The notes under the pieces are model-generated. The model was not told the origin of the DNA. It saw nothing but the letters and a program-made list of their open reading frames with translations, and ran no database searches. This document shows, in pieces, positions 41,937 to 50,813 of a DNA stretch of 60,735 nucleotides. Every line of letters starts with the position of its first letter. Position 1 is the first letter of the stretch. Made by a program: the position numbers and the translations under genes. Source of the DNA: Casp-actino8 sp001510455 (GTDB taxonomy: Bacteria > Actinomycetota > Acidimicrobiia > Acidimicrobiales > Ilumatobacteraceae); the NCBI GenBank assembly GCA_027592035.1, contig JAQCIK010000013.1:1-60735 (forward strand). The letters run 5' to 3'.

Positions 41937-42327
41937 GCGGTCGGATCAGGATCGAGGTGAGACCACATCCGAAGTGGTGATCGTCCTTCCGGTTCTGATT
42001 CTGATCGTGATGGTGGTGCTGCAGTCAGCGCTCTTCTTCCATACGGCACATGTCGCTCGGGCGGCAGCGTCGGAGGGAGCGGTGGCTGCCGCATCCCATC
42101 GTGTAGCGGACTCAGCGACATCGATGGTCGGTTCCGAGCGGGCAGCTCTCTTCGCCATCGATGCTGGCGGACGAGTCGAGAGCTCCCCGTCGAGTTCCCT
42201 CGATGGGAACCTGGTTCGAGTGAGTGTGACGTTGAAGGTGCCGTCCATCGTGCCTTTCATGACGACGCGAGTCACTCGTGACGCGACCGAACCCAAGGAG
42301 CGAATCGTACGGGAGTCGGAGCGGTGA
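41917..42327 (+). CDS. tadE: TadE-like minor pilin-like protein 1
   Basis: The 136-residue protein starts with DQDRGETTSEVVIVLPVLILIVMVVLQ, the TadE-type leader with a single helix (about 15-40). An Ala-rich segment (HVARAAASEGAVAAASH) and a beta-rich C-terminal part ending near VTRDATEP follow. The ATG at 41917 follows GAGAAGG and overlaps the pilin gene by 20 bases. It is coupled to the next gene by four bases. Confidence 0.85.
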   Translation: MISISAERSDQDRGETTSEVVIVLPVLILIVMVVLQSALFFHTAHVARAAASEGAVAAASHRVADSATSMVGSERAALFAIDAGGRVESSPSSSLDGNLVRVSVTLKVPSIVPFMTTRVTRDATEPKERIVRESER

Positions 42328-42731
42328 CGGTTCGACAGGTACGAGATGAGGGGAGTGCTTCGATGGAGATGGTGCTCATCACTCCACTTCTGGTCATCTT
42401 CGTTCTTTTGATCGTCTTTGGAGGTCGCTCGGTGGAGAGTTCGAATGACGTGAAACACGCAGCAGACCAAGGAGCTCGTGCAGCATCCATGGTCGCGTCG
42501 TCTCGGATGGACGAGGTCGCACGAGCCGCCGTGGAAGCCGATTTACGGGCTCGTCGAGTTTCGTGCCCGTTCCCGAGTGTGGGCGTCGGCACGTCCCTCG
42601 AAGGTCGGACAGTGACCGTGACCGTCTCGTGTCGAGCCAGTGGAGAGGGCCTCGATCTTCTCGATGTTTCGACTCGGGTCGTGAGTGCGTCTTCAACCGA
42701 GGTCATCGACCGTTATCGGGCAGGTGACTGA
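42324..42731 (+). CDS. TadE-like minor pilin-like protein 2
   Basis: The 135-residue protein has the TadE plan: DEGSASMEMVLITPLLVIFVLLIVFGG (helix about 12-35), then VKHAADQGARAASMVAS and a beta-rich part with two cysteines (RRVSCPF and VTVSCRA). It probably pairs with protein 1 as a minor component of the pilus. GTG start on a four-base overlap. Confidence 0.85.
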   Translation: MTVRQVRDEGSASMEMVLITPLLVIFVLLIVFGGRSVESSNDVKHAADQGARAASMVASSRMDEVARAAVEADLRARRVSCPFPSVGVGTSLEGRTVTVTVSCRASGEGLDLLDVSTRVVSASSTEVIDRYRAGD

Positions 42732-42732
42732 C

Positions 42733-43122
42733 GTGAAGCGGAGAGATGACAAGGGAATGGTGAGTGGGTTCGTCGTGTGCCTGGCCCTGACGTTCATGGC
42801 GATGGCGGGTCTAGCGGTGGATAGCGGACGATTGATTGCCGCTCGACTCGAGGCCGCCGACCATGCAGAAAACGCAGCGCGCCTCGGTGCTCAGGAAGTC
42901 GACCAGATACGACTTGGTCTACGAACCGTCGATTCGGCGAGAGCACGCCGGATCACCTCAGCGTATTTTTCGGATCATGGCCTCGATGGATCGGTCGTGA
43001 TTGACCATCAGACGGTGGTCGTGACGATCCGTGACGAGCAAGAAACGTCGATCCTCCATCTGTTCGGCATCGACTCTCGCAACTTCTCGGTGACCCGTCG
43101 AGCAACGATCGTTGCAGGTTGA
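42733..43122 (+). CDS. TadG-like membrane protein
   Basis: The 129-residue protein starts with DDKGMVSGFVVCLALTFMAMAGLAVDSGRLIAARLEAADHAENAARLGAQEV, the TadG/Flp pilus N-terminal pattern of helix then Ala-rich stretch. A beta-rich tail with VDHQTVVVTIRDE-type sequence follows. Full TadG proteins carry a von Willebrand A domain, absent here. GTG at 42733 is preceded by AGGTG; GTG at 42724 is an alternative. Confidence 0.8.
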   Translation: MKRRDDKGMVSGFVVCLALTFMAMAGLAVDSGRLIAARLEAADHAENAARLGAQEVDQIRLGLRTVDSARARRITSAYFSDHGLDGSVVIDHQTVVVTIRDEQETSILHLFGIDSRNFSVTRRATIVAG

Positions 43123-43125
43123 TCC

Positions 43126-45255
43126 ATGCGTTCGTCGATTCGTTGGGGGCGCTGGCTGATCGCCTGGTTGGTCGTGACCACTTCAGCAATGTTCAGTTGG
43201 TTCCTCTTTCAAAATTTGGTGGAACCGTCGGATAGGTCATGGGTGATCGGTATCAGATCCGATGTCGGGAGATGGTGGGGCGGTGATCTCGATCGATCCG
43301 CCGTCCTGCGCACGGGTTTGGTCGTGATCATGGTGCTTGCAGTTCGCTTGGGTGTGTGGCTCGTTCTGACGGCGCTGAGACAACTCACTGGACGGTCGAA
43401 TCCTCGATCAACACCTCGGCTACTGGCCTTCGTCATCACGTCGGGTGTTGTCTGGGGAGCGACGGCGGGAGAGGCCGCCGCCCAGTCGCAGACGTGCCCA
43501 GAATCGTGGGGACCGAGTGAGAACGTGACCTGCTCTCCTGTTCCTGTCGTCGTATTGTCCGAATCCTCTGGTGCTGACATTGCTGGTACAGCTGTGTTGT
43601 CCGGTCTTGTCGGGGCAGGAATCGCAATGCGATGGAAGGCCCGCGAAAACGCCGAGCGGCGCCGATCGAGGGGAGATTCTGCAGTCGAAGGCACCGAGAT
43701 CGACCTGTCGACCGAGTTCACCACGGCGATATCAACTGCCCAGCGGTCTTATGAGCAGATGATCGATGTCGTACGTCGCGTCATGGACGCTGAACCCGAA
43801 AATCGGATCCGCCATGTGGTCGACGAGATGAACGGGTGGATCGTTGTCGAATTCACTGATCCACCCAAGCAAGTCTCTCGATCGGAGCTCGTCCATGGTC
43901 GGGCACTTCGATTGAAGACGTCGGACGTCAGAGCGACCGGAGACGATCTCGTCGATTCACGGCTTCCTTCTCTCTTGCACGTGGGTCGCTCCTTGTCGGG
44001 TGAGGTATGGATTTCTCTGGATGAGTACTCGACGTTCGAAGTCGATTGCAGACGTGATGAGGGCGATCGGGTGTGGCGTCATCTTTGTCAGAGTGTGTTG
44101 CTCGCTCCTTCGCTCGAGTCTCGAGGAGTCGTCAGCGATCGTGACCTCGGGTCGTATCCGGATCGACGCTGTTACGTGACGAGCCAGGGTTCATCTGTCG
44201 AAGACGTGATCGATCGAGTCGGACGATCGATCGCAGTCATTCATGAGGAGAGTCAGACATCATCCCATCCGAGCATTCGTCGGGCGGCCGATGGACAGGT
44301 GAATGTCGGTCTGAAGATGTTCGATGACGAATGGCGACTCCTGCCCGTCGACGTGGCGATTCGGCCCGTCGGTTCGAATCTCGACGAAGTCACATCGATC
44401 AAGGCACTTCTCGGGGCGAATGTGGAGCCGATCGTTGTCGAACCGATCGTCGACATCCGGACGGATGTGTCATGGGAGTTCATGGCGTGTGTCCTCGGAC
44501 CTCCCCGTGTGGTGGATCAGAGCTTCCAAGCCGTCCGATTCGAGCGCGGCAAGGCCGAAGAGTTGGTGATTTGGTTGGCGTTTCACCCGGAGCAGAGAAA
44601 GCGGTCCTTGGCGAGAAGTGCCTTGTGGTTGAGTCCGGTACAAGATGCGACCTTCTCGAACATTACGGCTGCGGCTCGTCGGTCCATGAATGCAGTTCGA
44701 ATGCCTCCGGACGGAGATTCATGGGTCGGGATCACCATGTCGGACGATCTTCCCTTGGCCATGGGTGTGGTCACCGACGTGGACGTTCTACGTGAAGCTG
44801 TCGAACACGCGCGTTTACGTCCTGAAGAGGCAGGGATCGAGCGTCTACGTACGGCATTGGAACTCGTACGTGGTGTGCCCTTCGCTGGTTCGACGTACAC
44901 GTGGTCGGATGGCATCGGCGTGTGTGGAGAGGCCGCAACTCTCGTCGTGCGTGCCGCCACGATGATGGCTGACATGTGTCAGGAGAACGGAGACATCTCC
45001 GGCGTCTACTGGGCAACCGCCAAGGGCCTTCTGGCACTTCCGGGACACGAAGAATTGGTGGCCAGGAGATTGCGAGCCCATGCGGCACAGGGCGATCACG
45101 TGTCGATGAAGGCCGAATGGGAATCGTTTCGACGGGCTCTGGCGAGCGAGTGGGGCGATGCGGAACCGTCGACGACGATGATGAATGTGTGGAGGCAGCT
45201 GACGACTGGCTGGTCAGCGCAGGAGGGCCATCAATCCAGCGAGGACACCGACTGA
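43126..45255 (+). CDS. Membrane-anchored BTAD-domain (SARP-like) protein
   Basis: The 709-residue protein has four hydrophobic segments in the first 180 residues (about 8-30, 62-85, 103-122 and 140-165). Then comes a long cytoplasmic region. A winged-helix-like segment lies at about 445-560 (FERGKAEELVIWLAFHPEQRKRSLARSALW). The bacterial transcriptional activator domain follows at about 565-700 (GIERLRTALELVRGVPFAGSTYTWSD, GDISGVYWATAKGLLALPGHEELVARRLRAHAAQGD). It is the last gene of the tad operon, so it may regulate pilus genes from the membrane or act as a scaffold. Similar BTAD proteins occur in other actinobacterial tad clusters. Confidence 0.82.
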   Translation: MRSSIRWGRWLIAWLVVTTSAMFSWFLFQNLVEPSDRSWVIGIRSDVGRWWGGDLDRSAVLRTGLVVIMVLAVRLGVWLVLTALRQLTGRSNPRSTPRLLAFVITSGVVWGATAGEAAAQSQTCPESWGPSENVTCSPVPVVVLSESSGADIAGTAVLSGLVGAGIAMRWKARENAERRRSRGDSAVEGTEIDLSTEFTTAISTAQRSYEQMIDVVRRVMDAEPENRIRHVVDEMNGWIVVEFTDPPKQVSRSELVHGRALRLKTSDVRATGDDLVDSRLPSLLHVGRSLSGEVWISLDEYSTFEVDCRRDEGDRVWRHLCQSVLLAPSLESRGVVSDRDLGSYPDRRCYVTSQGSSVEDVIDRVGRSIAVIHEESQTSSHPSIRRAADGQVNVGLKMFDDEWRLLPVDVAIRPVGSNLDEVTSIKALLGANVEPIVVEPIVDIRTDVSWEFMACVLGPPRVVDQSFQAVRFERGKAEELVIWLAFHPEQRKRSLARSALWLSPVQDATFSNITAAARRSMNAVRMPPDGDSWVGITMSDDLPLAMGVVTDVDVLREAVEHARLRPEEAGIERLRTALELVRGVPFAGSTYTWSDGIGVCGEAATLVVRAATMMADMCQENGDISGVYWATAKGLLALPGHEELVARRLRAHAAQGDHVSMKAEWESFRRALASEWGDAEPSTTMMNVWRQLTTGWSAQEGHQSSEDTD

Positions 45256-45642
45256 CGTGATGGTGCTGCCGACACTCAGTCGGAGCATCTTGACACCAAG
45301 TTTCGTCTCGAGAAGATCGAATCGCTCGTCCATCAATACGAACCTCTGTTTGACGGAGTCCAGACGCGTGTTCGTCAGTTCAAATCGTTGGTTCATCAGC
45401 CTGATTTGTTCTTCGAATCGCTGATCCATGAGCCTGAATCGCTGGTCGACGTTGTCGAATCGATAATCGACACCGTCGAAGCGCTGCTCCAGCCGGCGAA
45501 TGTCGTCCTTCGTCGCAATATGCGTCCAGTCGAACGGCGGTAGCGAGTCCATCAGATCCTCGGCCACCTCGTCACCGAGCTGCTCGCCAAGAGCTGCTCG
45601 CAGGCGAAATCGACGTTGTTCACGAGATGTCATTGTGGTCAC
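45214..45642 (-). CDS. Heptad-repeat coiled-coil membrane protein
   Basis: The 142-residue protein has an N-terminal 50-residue helical part (EQLGDEVAEDLMDSLP). A regular run of seven-residue repeats follows at about 50-115, with RF or RL at a fixed place (EQRFDGV, DYRFDNV, DQRFRLM, NQRFELT, KQRFVLM, DERFDLL). A C-terminal membrane helix (about 120-140) ends it. The pattern is that of long coiled coils such as Bdr or DUF1640-type proteins. The stop overlaps the end of the convergent BTAD gene by 42 bases. Function is unknown. Confidence 0.75.
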   Translation of the reverse strand: MTTMTSREQRRFRLRAALGEQLGDEVAEDLMDSLPPFDWTHIATKDDIRRLEQRFDGVDYRFDNVDQRFRLMDQRFEEQIRLMNQRFELTNTRLDSVKQRFVLMDERFDLLETKLGVKMLRLSVGSTITSVGVLAGLMALLR

Positions 45643-45931
45643 TTCCGTTCACGAAGGCAAGAGCGGGCCGAAGAAGTGCTCGCAATGTGGGAAGACAGCG
45701 GTGCCGGCGGTGATCAGATCACTCGCCGGCACTCTCGCCGGTGTGCTCACTGCCGTCGAGGGGGTCGTCGTTCCAGTGGCACATCAATGGGAGAGGGGGA
45801 TCTCCCTATGTGATCGTCACCGTATGACACTCGATGTCGACATGTCTGGGATCCTGATGTTCAGTGGTGTGGTACCGACATACCGAGAACCTGCAACGCC
45901 TCTCGTAACGTGGAGATTCTTTCGACCTTGA
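45635..45931 (+). CDS. Possible small zinc-ribbon-like protein
   Basis: A 98-codon frame from a GTG reads KKCSQCGKTAVPAVIRSLAGTL and later GISLCDRHR, giving a CxxC...CxxH set that could hold a zinc. The middle part is hydrophobic-neutral. The start is within the start region of the divergent coiled-coil gene, and the end overlaps the 3' end of radA by 71 bases. No family is recognised. It may be real because it fills a gap of over 200 bases and its cysteines are ordered, but it could be chance. Confidence 0.35.
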   Translation: MVTSVHEGKSGPKKCSQCGKTAVPAVIRSLAGTLAGVLTAVEGVVVPVAHQWERGISLCDRHRMTLDVDMSGILMFSGVVPTYREPATPLVTWRFFRP

Positions 45932-47234
45932 TCGTTCCGTCGACGGCTTGAGTCGTGGCGGGAACCAATGCTTTGGTGAATCCGAGCCGTGAGGCTTCGG
46001 CGAGTCGCCGTGACGCGTGGGCAACTTGTCGAACCTCACCGCCGAGCCCAACTTCTCCGAAAGCAACCACGGTGGGAGGAAGAGGCTGGCCCGACAATGC
46101 CGACAGCACAGCGAGACAGAGTCCGAGATCGGTGCCCGGCTCCGACAACTTCACGCCACCCACCACCGACGCGTACACCTCGTGCTGAGAAACCGGAGCC
46201 TTGACTCGCTGACCAAGGACGGCCAACAACATGGCGAGACGACCAGGGTCGAGACCTTGTGCACTTCGCCGGACGGGAACATCGGGCTTCACCTTGTTGG
46301 TGAGCACTTGAAGTTCGACCATGAGAGGGCGTTGTCCTTCGAGTGTGGGGACGACGACACTTCCCGCCACTCCGGTCTGGCGGTCGGCGAGGAACAGCGC
46401 ACTTGGATCAGGCACGCCGCGAAGACCGGCCTCGACCATCTCGAACAGGCCGAGCTCGGTGGTGGGACCGAAACGATGTTTGGAGGCCCGAAGCAGGCGA
46501 AGTGCGTGATGACGCTCACCCTCGAATTGAAGAACGGTGTCGACGACGTGTTCGAGGACTCGAGGTCCGGCTAGCCCACCTTCCTTCGTCACGTGGCCGA
46601 CGAGAATGACGGGTACGTTGCGGCGCTTGGCTTCCATCACGAGCTTGTGTGCACAGCCACGCACCTGAACCACGCTCCCGGGTGACGACCCGAGTTCAGG
46701 GTCGACCAGAGTCTGAATGCTGTCGATGATGACCAATTCGGGAGAGAGTTCATCCATCGCAGCGATCACATGTGGGAGCACCGTTTCGGCAAGGAGCCAG
46801 AGTTCGGGGCGAACGGCATCGAGACGTTCGGCACGCAGTCGAACTTGTTGCGCGCTCTCCTCGGCGGAGACGTAGAGAGTTCGTCCGGGCCAGGCGGCGA
46901 GGGTTTGCAGGAGCAGAGTGCTCTTGCCAACACCGGGTTCACCGCCCACAAGGGTGACCGAACCGGGTACGAGACCGCCACCGAGCACCCGATCGAACTC
47001 GTCGACACCCGTGGATCGAGGTGCCCCGTGAGCCGCGTCGATCTCGCCGATGCGCTGCGGTGACGATGCGGGAAGCAAGGCCACGCCAGCGGCAAGAGAC
47101 GAGATGTCGGCCGACGGATCTTCCACGTCTTCGACGAGGCTGTTCCAGGCGCCGCAGGCCGAACAGCGTCCGGTCCACTTGGGAAAGGACGCCCCGCACT
47201 CGGAGCAGTTGTAGACGAGTTTCAGCCGGGCCAC
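45861..47234 (-). CDS. radA: DNA repair protein RadA/Sms
   Basis: The 457-residue RecA-like branch-migration protein starts with a zinc finger (YNCSECGASFPKWTGRCSACGAWN). The RecA core has Walker A GGEPGVGKSTLLLQ (about 95-103) and Walker B ELVIIDSIQ, followed by the RadA motif KHRFG. A Lon-protease-like C-terminal domain (LAVLSALSGQPLPPTVVAFGEVGLGGEVRQV) follows. GTG at 47234 lies six bases after TAGGGT, so the gene may be read from its own leaderless promoter. Confidence 0.96.
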   Translation of the reverse strand: MARLKLVYNCSECGASFPKWTGRCSACGAWNSLVEDVEDPSADISSLAAGVALLPASSPQRIGEIDAAHGAPRSTGVDEFDRVLGGGLVPGSVTLVGGEPGVGKSTLLLQTLAAWPGRTLYVSAEESAQQVRLRAERLDAVRPELWLLAETVLPHVIAAMDELSPELVIIDSIQTLVDPELGSSPGSVVQVRGCAHKLVMEAKRRNVPVILVGHVTKEGGLAGPRVLEHVVDTVLQFEGERHHALRLLRASKHRFGPTTELGLFEMVEAGLRGVPDPSALFLADRQTGVAGSVVVPTLEGQRPLMVELQVLTNKVKPDVPVRRSAQGLDPGRLAMLLAVLGQRVKAPVSQHEVYASVVGGVKLSEPGTDLGLCLAVLSALSGQPLPPTVVAFGEVGLGGEVRQVAHASRRLAEASRLGFTKALVPATTQAVDGTIKVERISTLREALQVLGMSVPHH

Positions 47235-47240
47235 GTCGTC

Positions 47241-47246
47241 ACCCTA
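47241..47246 (-). promoter_or_regulatory. Leaderless-type -10 of radA
   Basis: The minus strand reads TAGGGT, six bases (GACGAC), then the radA GTG. The hexamer overlaps the TAG stop codon of the LppM-like gene. Confidence 0.5.
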
Positions 47247-48062
47247 GGCATCGGGTGTGTCACGGGGTGGACGTCGACGAATAGGTGCTTGTCGTGAGAC
47301 ACCACGTCGGCGACGAGCGAACATCACGAGCAGGATCAGAAGTCCCATGAGTACCAGCCATACACCGAGCACGACACCGATGACGGTGCCGATCGTCTTC
47401 CACACACCTCCGTCGACCTTCGTGTCGACCGTGCCGAGAACGACGGTCTGCGACGAACCGTCGAGTGGTGCGGCCCACACGACTCCACCTTCGGCCTCGG
47501 TTCCTGTGGACTTGCGAATTTCACCGGGCAAGCGCGCGAGGACGGTGAACGACACCGACTGCATGGGATCGACCCCCAACGTGTCGATGGTCGACTGCCA
47601 TGGTGCCGCTCCGATCAGCGAACTCAGTTCGGGATCGGAGAATGCCTCCACTCCTCCGATGAATTGAAGTGTCGCGTCGAAAGTGGTGGCGACGTCACGT
47701 TCTTCGACGGTGCGTCTCAGCACCGGATCGAGAAGCGGACCGTTCGGGCCATTGATCTGTTGCAGGGCACGGGTGGCTTCATCGGGTGATTCGAACTCGT
47801 AGAACAGCACGACTCTGATCCCGCCGTTGTTGATCTGAGTCGGACCCTCGATCGTCCAGCCACTCGTGAGGAGATCCTCCACTCGAAGATCGTTGATCAG
47901 ACCGGGGACGGCCGACACCACCTCACTGTCGAGATCGACGGTGAGAGCGATCCGGCCAGCACCTTTGTCGTCGGCGTCGATCTGCAGCTTGATGTCGACG
48001 CGACAGGCCGTCAGAACGAGGGTCAGGGCGAGGACGAGAGCAACCCTGACGCGAACGAGCAC
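47244..48062 (-). CDS. LppM-like lipoprotein
   Basis: The 272-residue lipoprotein has signal peptide and lipobox LTAC at residues 16-19. The LppM domain (about 20-200) is recognisable by CRVDIKLQIDADDKGAGRIALTVDLD and by the positions of hydrophobic strands. A membrane helix (about 225-250) and an Arg-rich tail follow. LppM proteins of mycobacteria affect phagocytosis; the molecular role is unknown. The gene lies between clpC and radA on the same strand. Confidence 0.82.
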   Translation of the reverse strand: MLVRVRVALVLALTLVLTACRVDIKLQIDADDKGAGRIALTVDLDSEVVSAVPGLINDLRVEDLLTSGWTIEGPTQINNGGIRVVLFYEFESPDEATRALQQINGPNGPLLDPVLRRTVEERDVATTFDATLQFIGGVEAFSDPELSSLIGAAPWQSTIDTLGVDPMQSVSFTVLARLPGEIRKSTGTEAEGGVVWAAPLDGSSQTVVLGTVDTKVDGGVWKTIGTVIGVVLGVWLVLMGLLILLVMFARRRRGVSRQAPIRRRPPRDTPDA

Positions 48063-48096
48063 GTCGTGAACTTACTCCGTATGGGCGATCGAAGGA

Positions 48097-50664
48097 TCAG
48101 TCGTTGGCAGGAGTGTCGGTCTCGCCGTTTCCTTCACCGACGCCAGCCAACTCGATGGTGGACGGCGGCTGGAAACCCTCGACGGCTTTGAAGCCGAGAC
48201 GCTGTTCGCCCGGACGTTCGGGATCGTCCTCGGTGTCGACGACGATGATCTCTCCGGCGCGGAACTGCTTGTAGAGAATCTTCTCGCTCAGGGCATCCTC
48301 GATGAGGCGCTGGATGGCACGACGCAGCGGTCGGGCTCCAAGAGTGGGGTCGTAACCCTTGTCGGCGAGGAACTCCTTCGCGGCCTGCGTGAGTTCGATG
48401 CCGAGACCTTGGGCCTCGAGCTGAGTCGTGAGACGCTTCAACATGAGGTCGACCATCTGCATGACCTCGTCCTTGGCCAACTCGTGGAAGACGATGACCT
48501 CGTCGATGCGGTTCAAGAACTCGGGGCGGAAGTGATTCTTCAGCGAGTCCATCACCCTGTCGCGCATGCGGGCGTAGCTCATGGCCTCATCGGCCTTGGT
48601 GAAGCCCACGTTGGCCTTGCGCAGTTCCTGGGTGCCCAGGTTCGATGTCATGATGATGATCGTGTTGCGGAAGTCGACCGAACGACCCTGGCTGTCGGTG
48701 AGACGACCCTCTTCGAGGATCTGTAGCAACGTGTTGAACACGTCGGGGTGAGCCTTTTCGATCTCGTCGAAGAGAACCACACTGAACGGCTTACGACGCA
48801 CCGCCTCGGTGAGCTGTCCCCCCTCGTCGTAGCCGACGTAGCCGGGAGGCGAACCAACGAGCCGACTCACCGTGTGCCTCTCCATGTACTCCGACATGTC
48901 GAGCGTGATGAGTGACTGTTCATCACCGAACAAGAACTCGGCGAGCGTCTTGGCCAGCTCGGTCTTACCGACACCGGTGGGACCGAGGAAGATGAACGAA
49001 CCACTCGGACGCTTCGGATCCTTCAGACCCGCACGTGTACGGCGGATGCTCTGTGAGACGGCCTTGATGGCATCTTCTTGGCCGATGATCCGCTTGTGGA
49101 GCTCGGACTCCATGTTGAGAAGTTTCTGCGTCTCTTCTTCGGTGAGCTTGTAGACCGGAATACCCGTCCAGATGCTCAGCACCTCGGCGATGCACTCCTC
49201 GTCGACCTCGTCGAACAGATCGACGCCCGAGGCCTTGATTTCGGCTTCCTTGTCGGCCTTTTCGGTCTGGAGTTGCTTCTCTTCGTCACGAAGACGACTG
49301 GCCTCTTCGTAATTCTGCTCTTCGACCGCGCGCTTCTTGGCTTCTTGGATCTCGGTGAGCTTGGTCTCCATCTCCTTCAGGTCGGGAGGAGTGGTCATGC
49401 GCTTGATGCGAAGACGGCTACCGGCTTCGTCGATGAGGTCGATCGCTTTGTCGGGTAGGTGACGATCGGAGATGTAACGGTCGGCCAGGTTGGCCGATGC
49501 CACGAGTGCTTGGTCAGTGATGGTCACTCGGTGATGCGACTCGTACTTGTCGCGCACACCCTTCAAGATCTCGATGGTGTGAGCAACGGTCGGCTCTTCG
49601 ACCTTGACGGGCTGGAAACGACGCTCGAGAGCGGCATCTTTCTCGAGGTGCTTGCGGTACTCGTCGAGAGTGGTGGCTCCGATGGTCTGGAGTTCGCCTC
49701 GGGCGAGCATCGGCTTCAAGATGCTCGCCGCATCGATGGCACCTTCGGCAGCACCGGCCCCGACGAGGGTGTGGATCTCGTCGATGAACAGAACGATGTC
49801 GCCCCGAGTACGGATTTCTTTCAACACCTTCTTGAGGCGTTCTTCGAAGTCACCGCGGTAGCGGCTACCGGCAACGAGAGCGCCCAAGTCGAGGGTGTAC
49901 AACTGCTTGTTGCGCAGAGTGTCGGGAACGTCGTTCGACACGATCTTTTGCGCCAGACCTTCGACGATGGCGGTCTTGCCAACTCCGGGCTCGCCGATGA
50001 GAACGGGGTTGTTCTTGGTGCGACGGGAGAGGATCTGCATGACCCGCTCCATTTCGCGGGCTCGGCCGATGACCGGATCGAGTTTCTTCTCACGGGCGAG
50101 CTGGGTCATGTTGCGACCGAACTGATCGAGGATCTGGCTGCCGCCCTTGTCGCCCTCTTCTTTGCCACCTCGCTCCGACGAGGCTTCGCGCCCGCCGGCC
50201 GGGGCCTCACTCTTGCCCTGGGGACCTTGATAGCCGGACAGCAACTGGATGACCTGTTGACGAACTCGACTGAGGTCGGCGCCCAACTTCACGAGTACTT
50301 GAGCGGCGACTCCTTCACCTTCGCGAATGAGGCCGAGAAGGATGTGCTCGGTTCCGATGTAGTTGTGGCCGAGCTGGAGGGCCTCGCGCAACGAGAGTTC
50401 GAGCACCTTTTTCGCGCGAGGGGTGAACGGGATGTGACCCGACGGTGACGATCCGCCCTGACCGATGATCTCTTCCACTTGAGCTCGCACGGCCTCGAGG
50501 GAGATACCCAGAGTTTCGAGCGCTTTGGCAGCGACTCCTTCGCCTTCGTGAATGAGGCCGAGAAGGATGTGCTCGGTGCCGATGTAGCTGTGGTTCAGCA
50601 GTCGCGCTTCTTCCTGGGCCAGTACGACCACTCGTCGGGCTCGGTCGGTGAAGCGTTCGAACAT
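48097..50664 (-). CDS. clpC: ATP-dependent Clp protease ATP-binding subunit ClpC
   Basis: The 855-residue AAA+ unfoldase feeds ClpP. It has two Clp_N repeats (about 5-145), AAA-1 with Walker A GEPGVGKT, a UVR/linker coiled coil (about 430-470: PDLKEMETKLTEIQEAKKRAVEEQNYEEASRLRDEEKQL), and AAA-2 with GPTGVGKTEL and LFDEIEKAH. The C-terminus is acidic and rich in Glu and Asp. The ATG is preceded by GAAAGG, and a TAGAGT -10 is 25 bases upstream. Confidence 0.97.
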   Translation of the reverse strand: MFERFTDRARRVVVLAQEEARLLNHSYIGTEHILLGLIHEGEGVAAKALETLGISLEAVRAQVEEIIGQGGSSPSGHIPFTPRAKKVLELSLREALQLGHNYIGTEHILLGLIREGEGVAAQVLVKLGADLSRVRQQVIQLLSGYQGPQGKSEAPAGGREASSERGGKEEGDKGGSQILDQFGRNMTQLAREKKLDPVIGRAREMERVMQILSRRTKNNPVLIGEPGVGKTAIVEGLAQKIVSNDVPDTLRNKQLYTLDLGALVAGSRYRGDFEERLKKVLKEIRTRGDIVLFIDEIHTLVGAGAAEGAIDAASILKPMLARGELQTIGATTLDEYRKHLEKDAALERRFQPVKVEEPTVAHTIEILKGVRDKYESHHRVTITDQALVASANLADRYISDRHLPDKAIDLIDEAGSRLRIKRMTTPPDLKEMETKLTEIQEAKKRAVEEQNYEEASRLRDEEKQLQTEKADKEAEIKASGVDLFDEVDEECIAEVLSIWTGIPVYKLTEEETQKLLNMESELHKRIIGQEDAIKAVSQSIRRTRAGLKDPKRPSGSFIFLGPTGVGKTELAKTLAEFLFGDEQSLITLDMSEYMERHTVSRLVGSPPGYVGYDEGGQLTEAVRRKPFSVVLFDEIEKAHPDVFNTLLQILEEGRLTDSQGRSVDFRNTIIIMTSNLGTQELRKANVGFTKADEAMSYARMRDRVMDSLKNHFRPEFLNRIDEVIVFHELAKDEVMQMVDLMLKRLTTQLEAQGLGIELTQAAKEFLADKGYDPTLGARPLRRAIQRLIEDALSEKILYKQFRAGEIIVVDTEDDPERPGEQRLGFKAVEGFQPPSTIELAGVGEGNGETDTPAND

Positions 50665-50688
50665 GCTCAGCCTTTCGTCCTGCGAGTC

Positions 50689-50694
50689 ACTCTA
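50689..50694 (-). promoter_or_regulatory. Candidate -10 of clpC
   Basis: The minus strand reads TAGAGT, followed by a leader of about 18-24 bases containing GAAAGG before the clpC ATG. Confidence 0.45.
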
Positions 50695-50801
50695 CAGGTG
50701 GTGTGTGGCAGGTCCGAGGCGGCGGAAAAGGTGGTGTGGACGTGTCAGACGTCTCCAAAACGGTGATGGATCTCACTCGTGCCCACCGCCGGAAACCTGC
50801 G

Positions 50802-50807
50802 TAGGCT
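50802..50807 (+). promoter_or_regulatory. Leaderless-type -10 of the polyprenyl synthase gene
   Basis: TAGGCT is followed by six bases (GCGGGT) and GTG at 50814. Confidence 0.5.
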
Positions 50808-50813
50808 GCGGGT

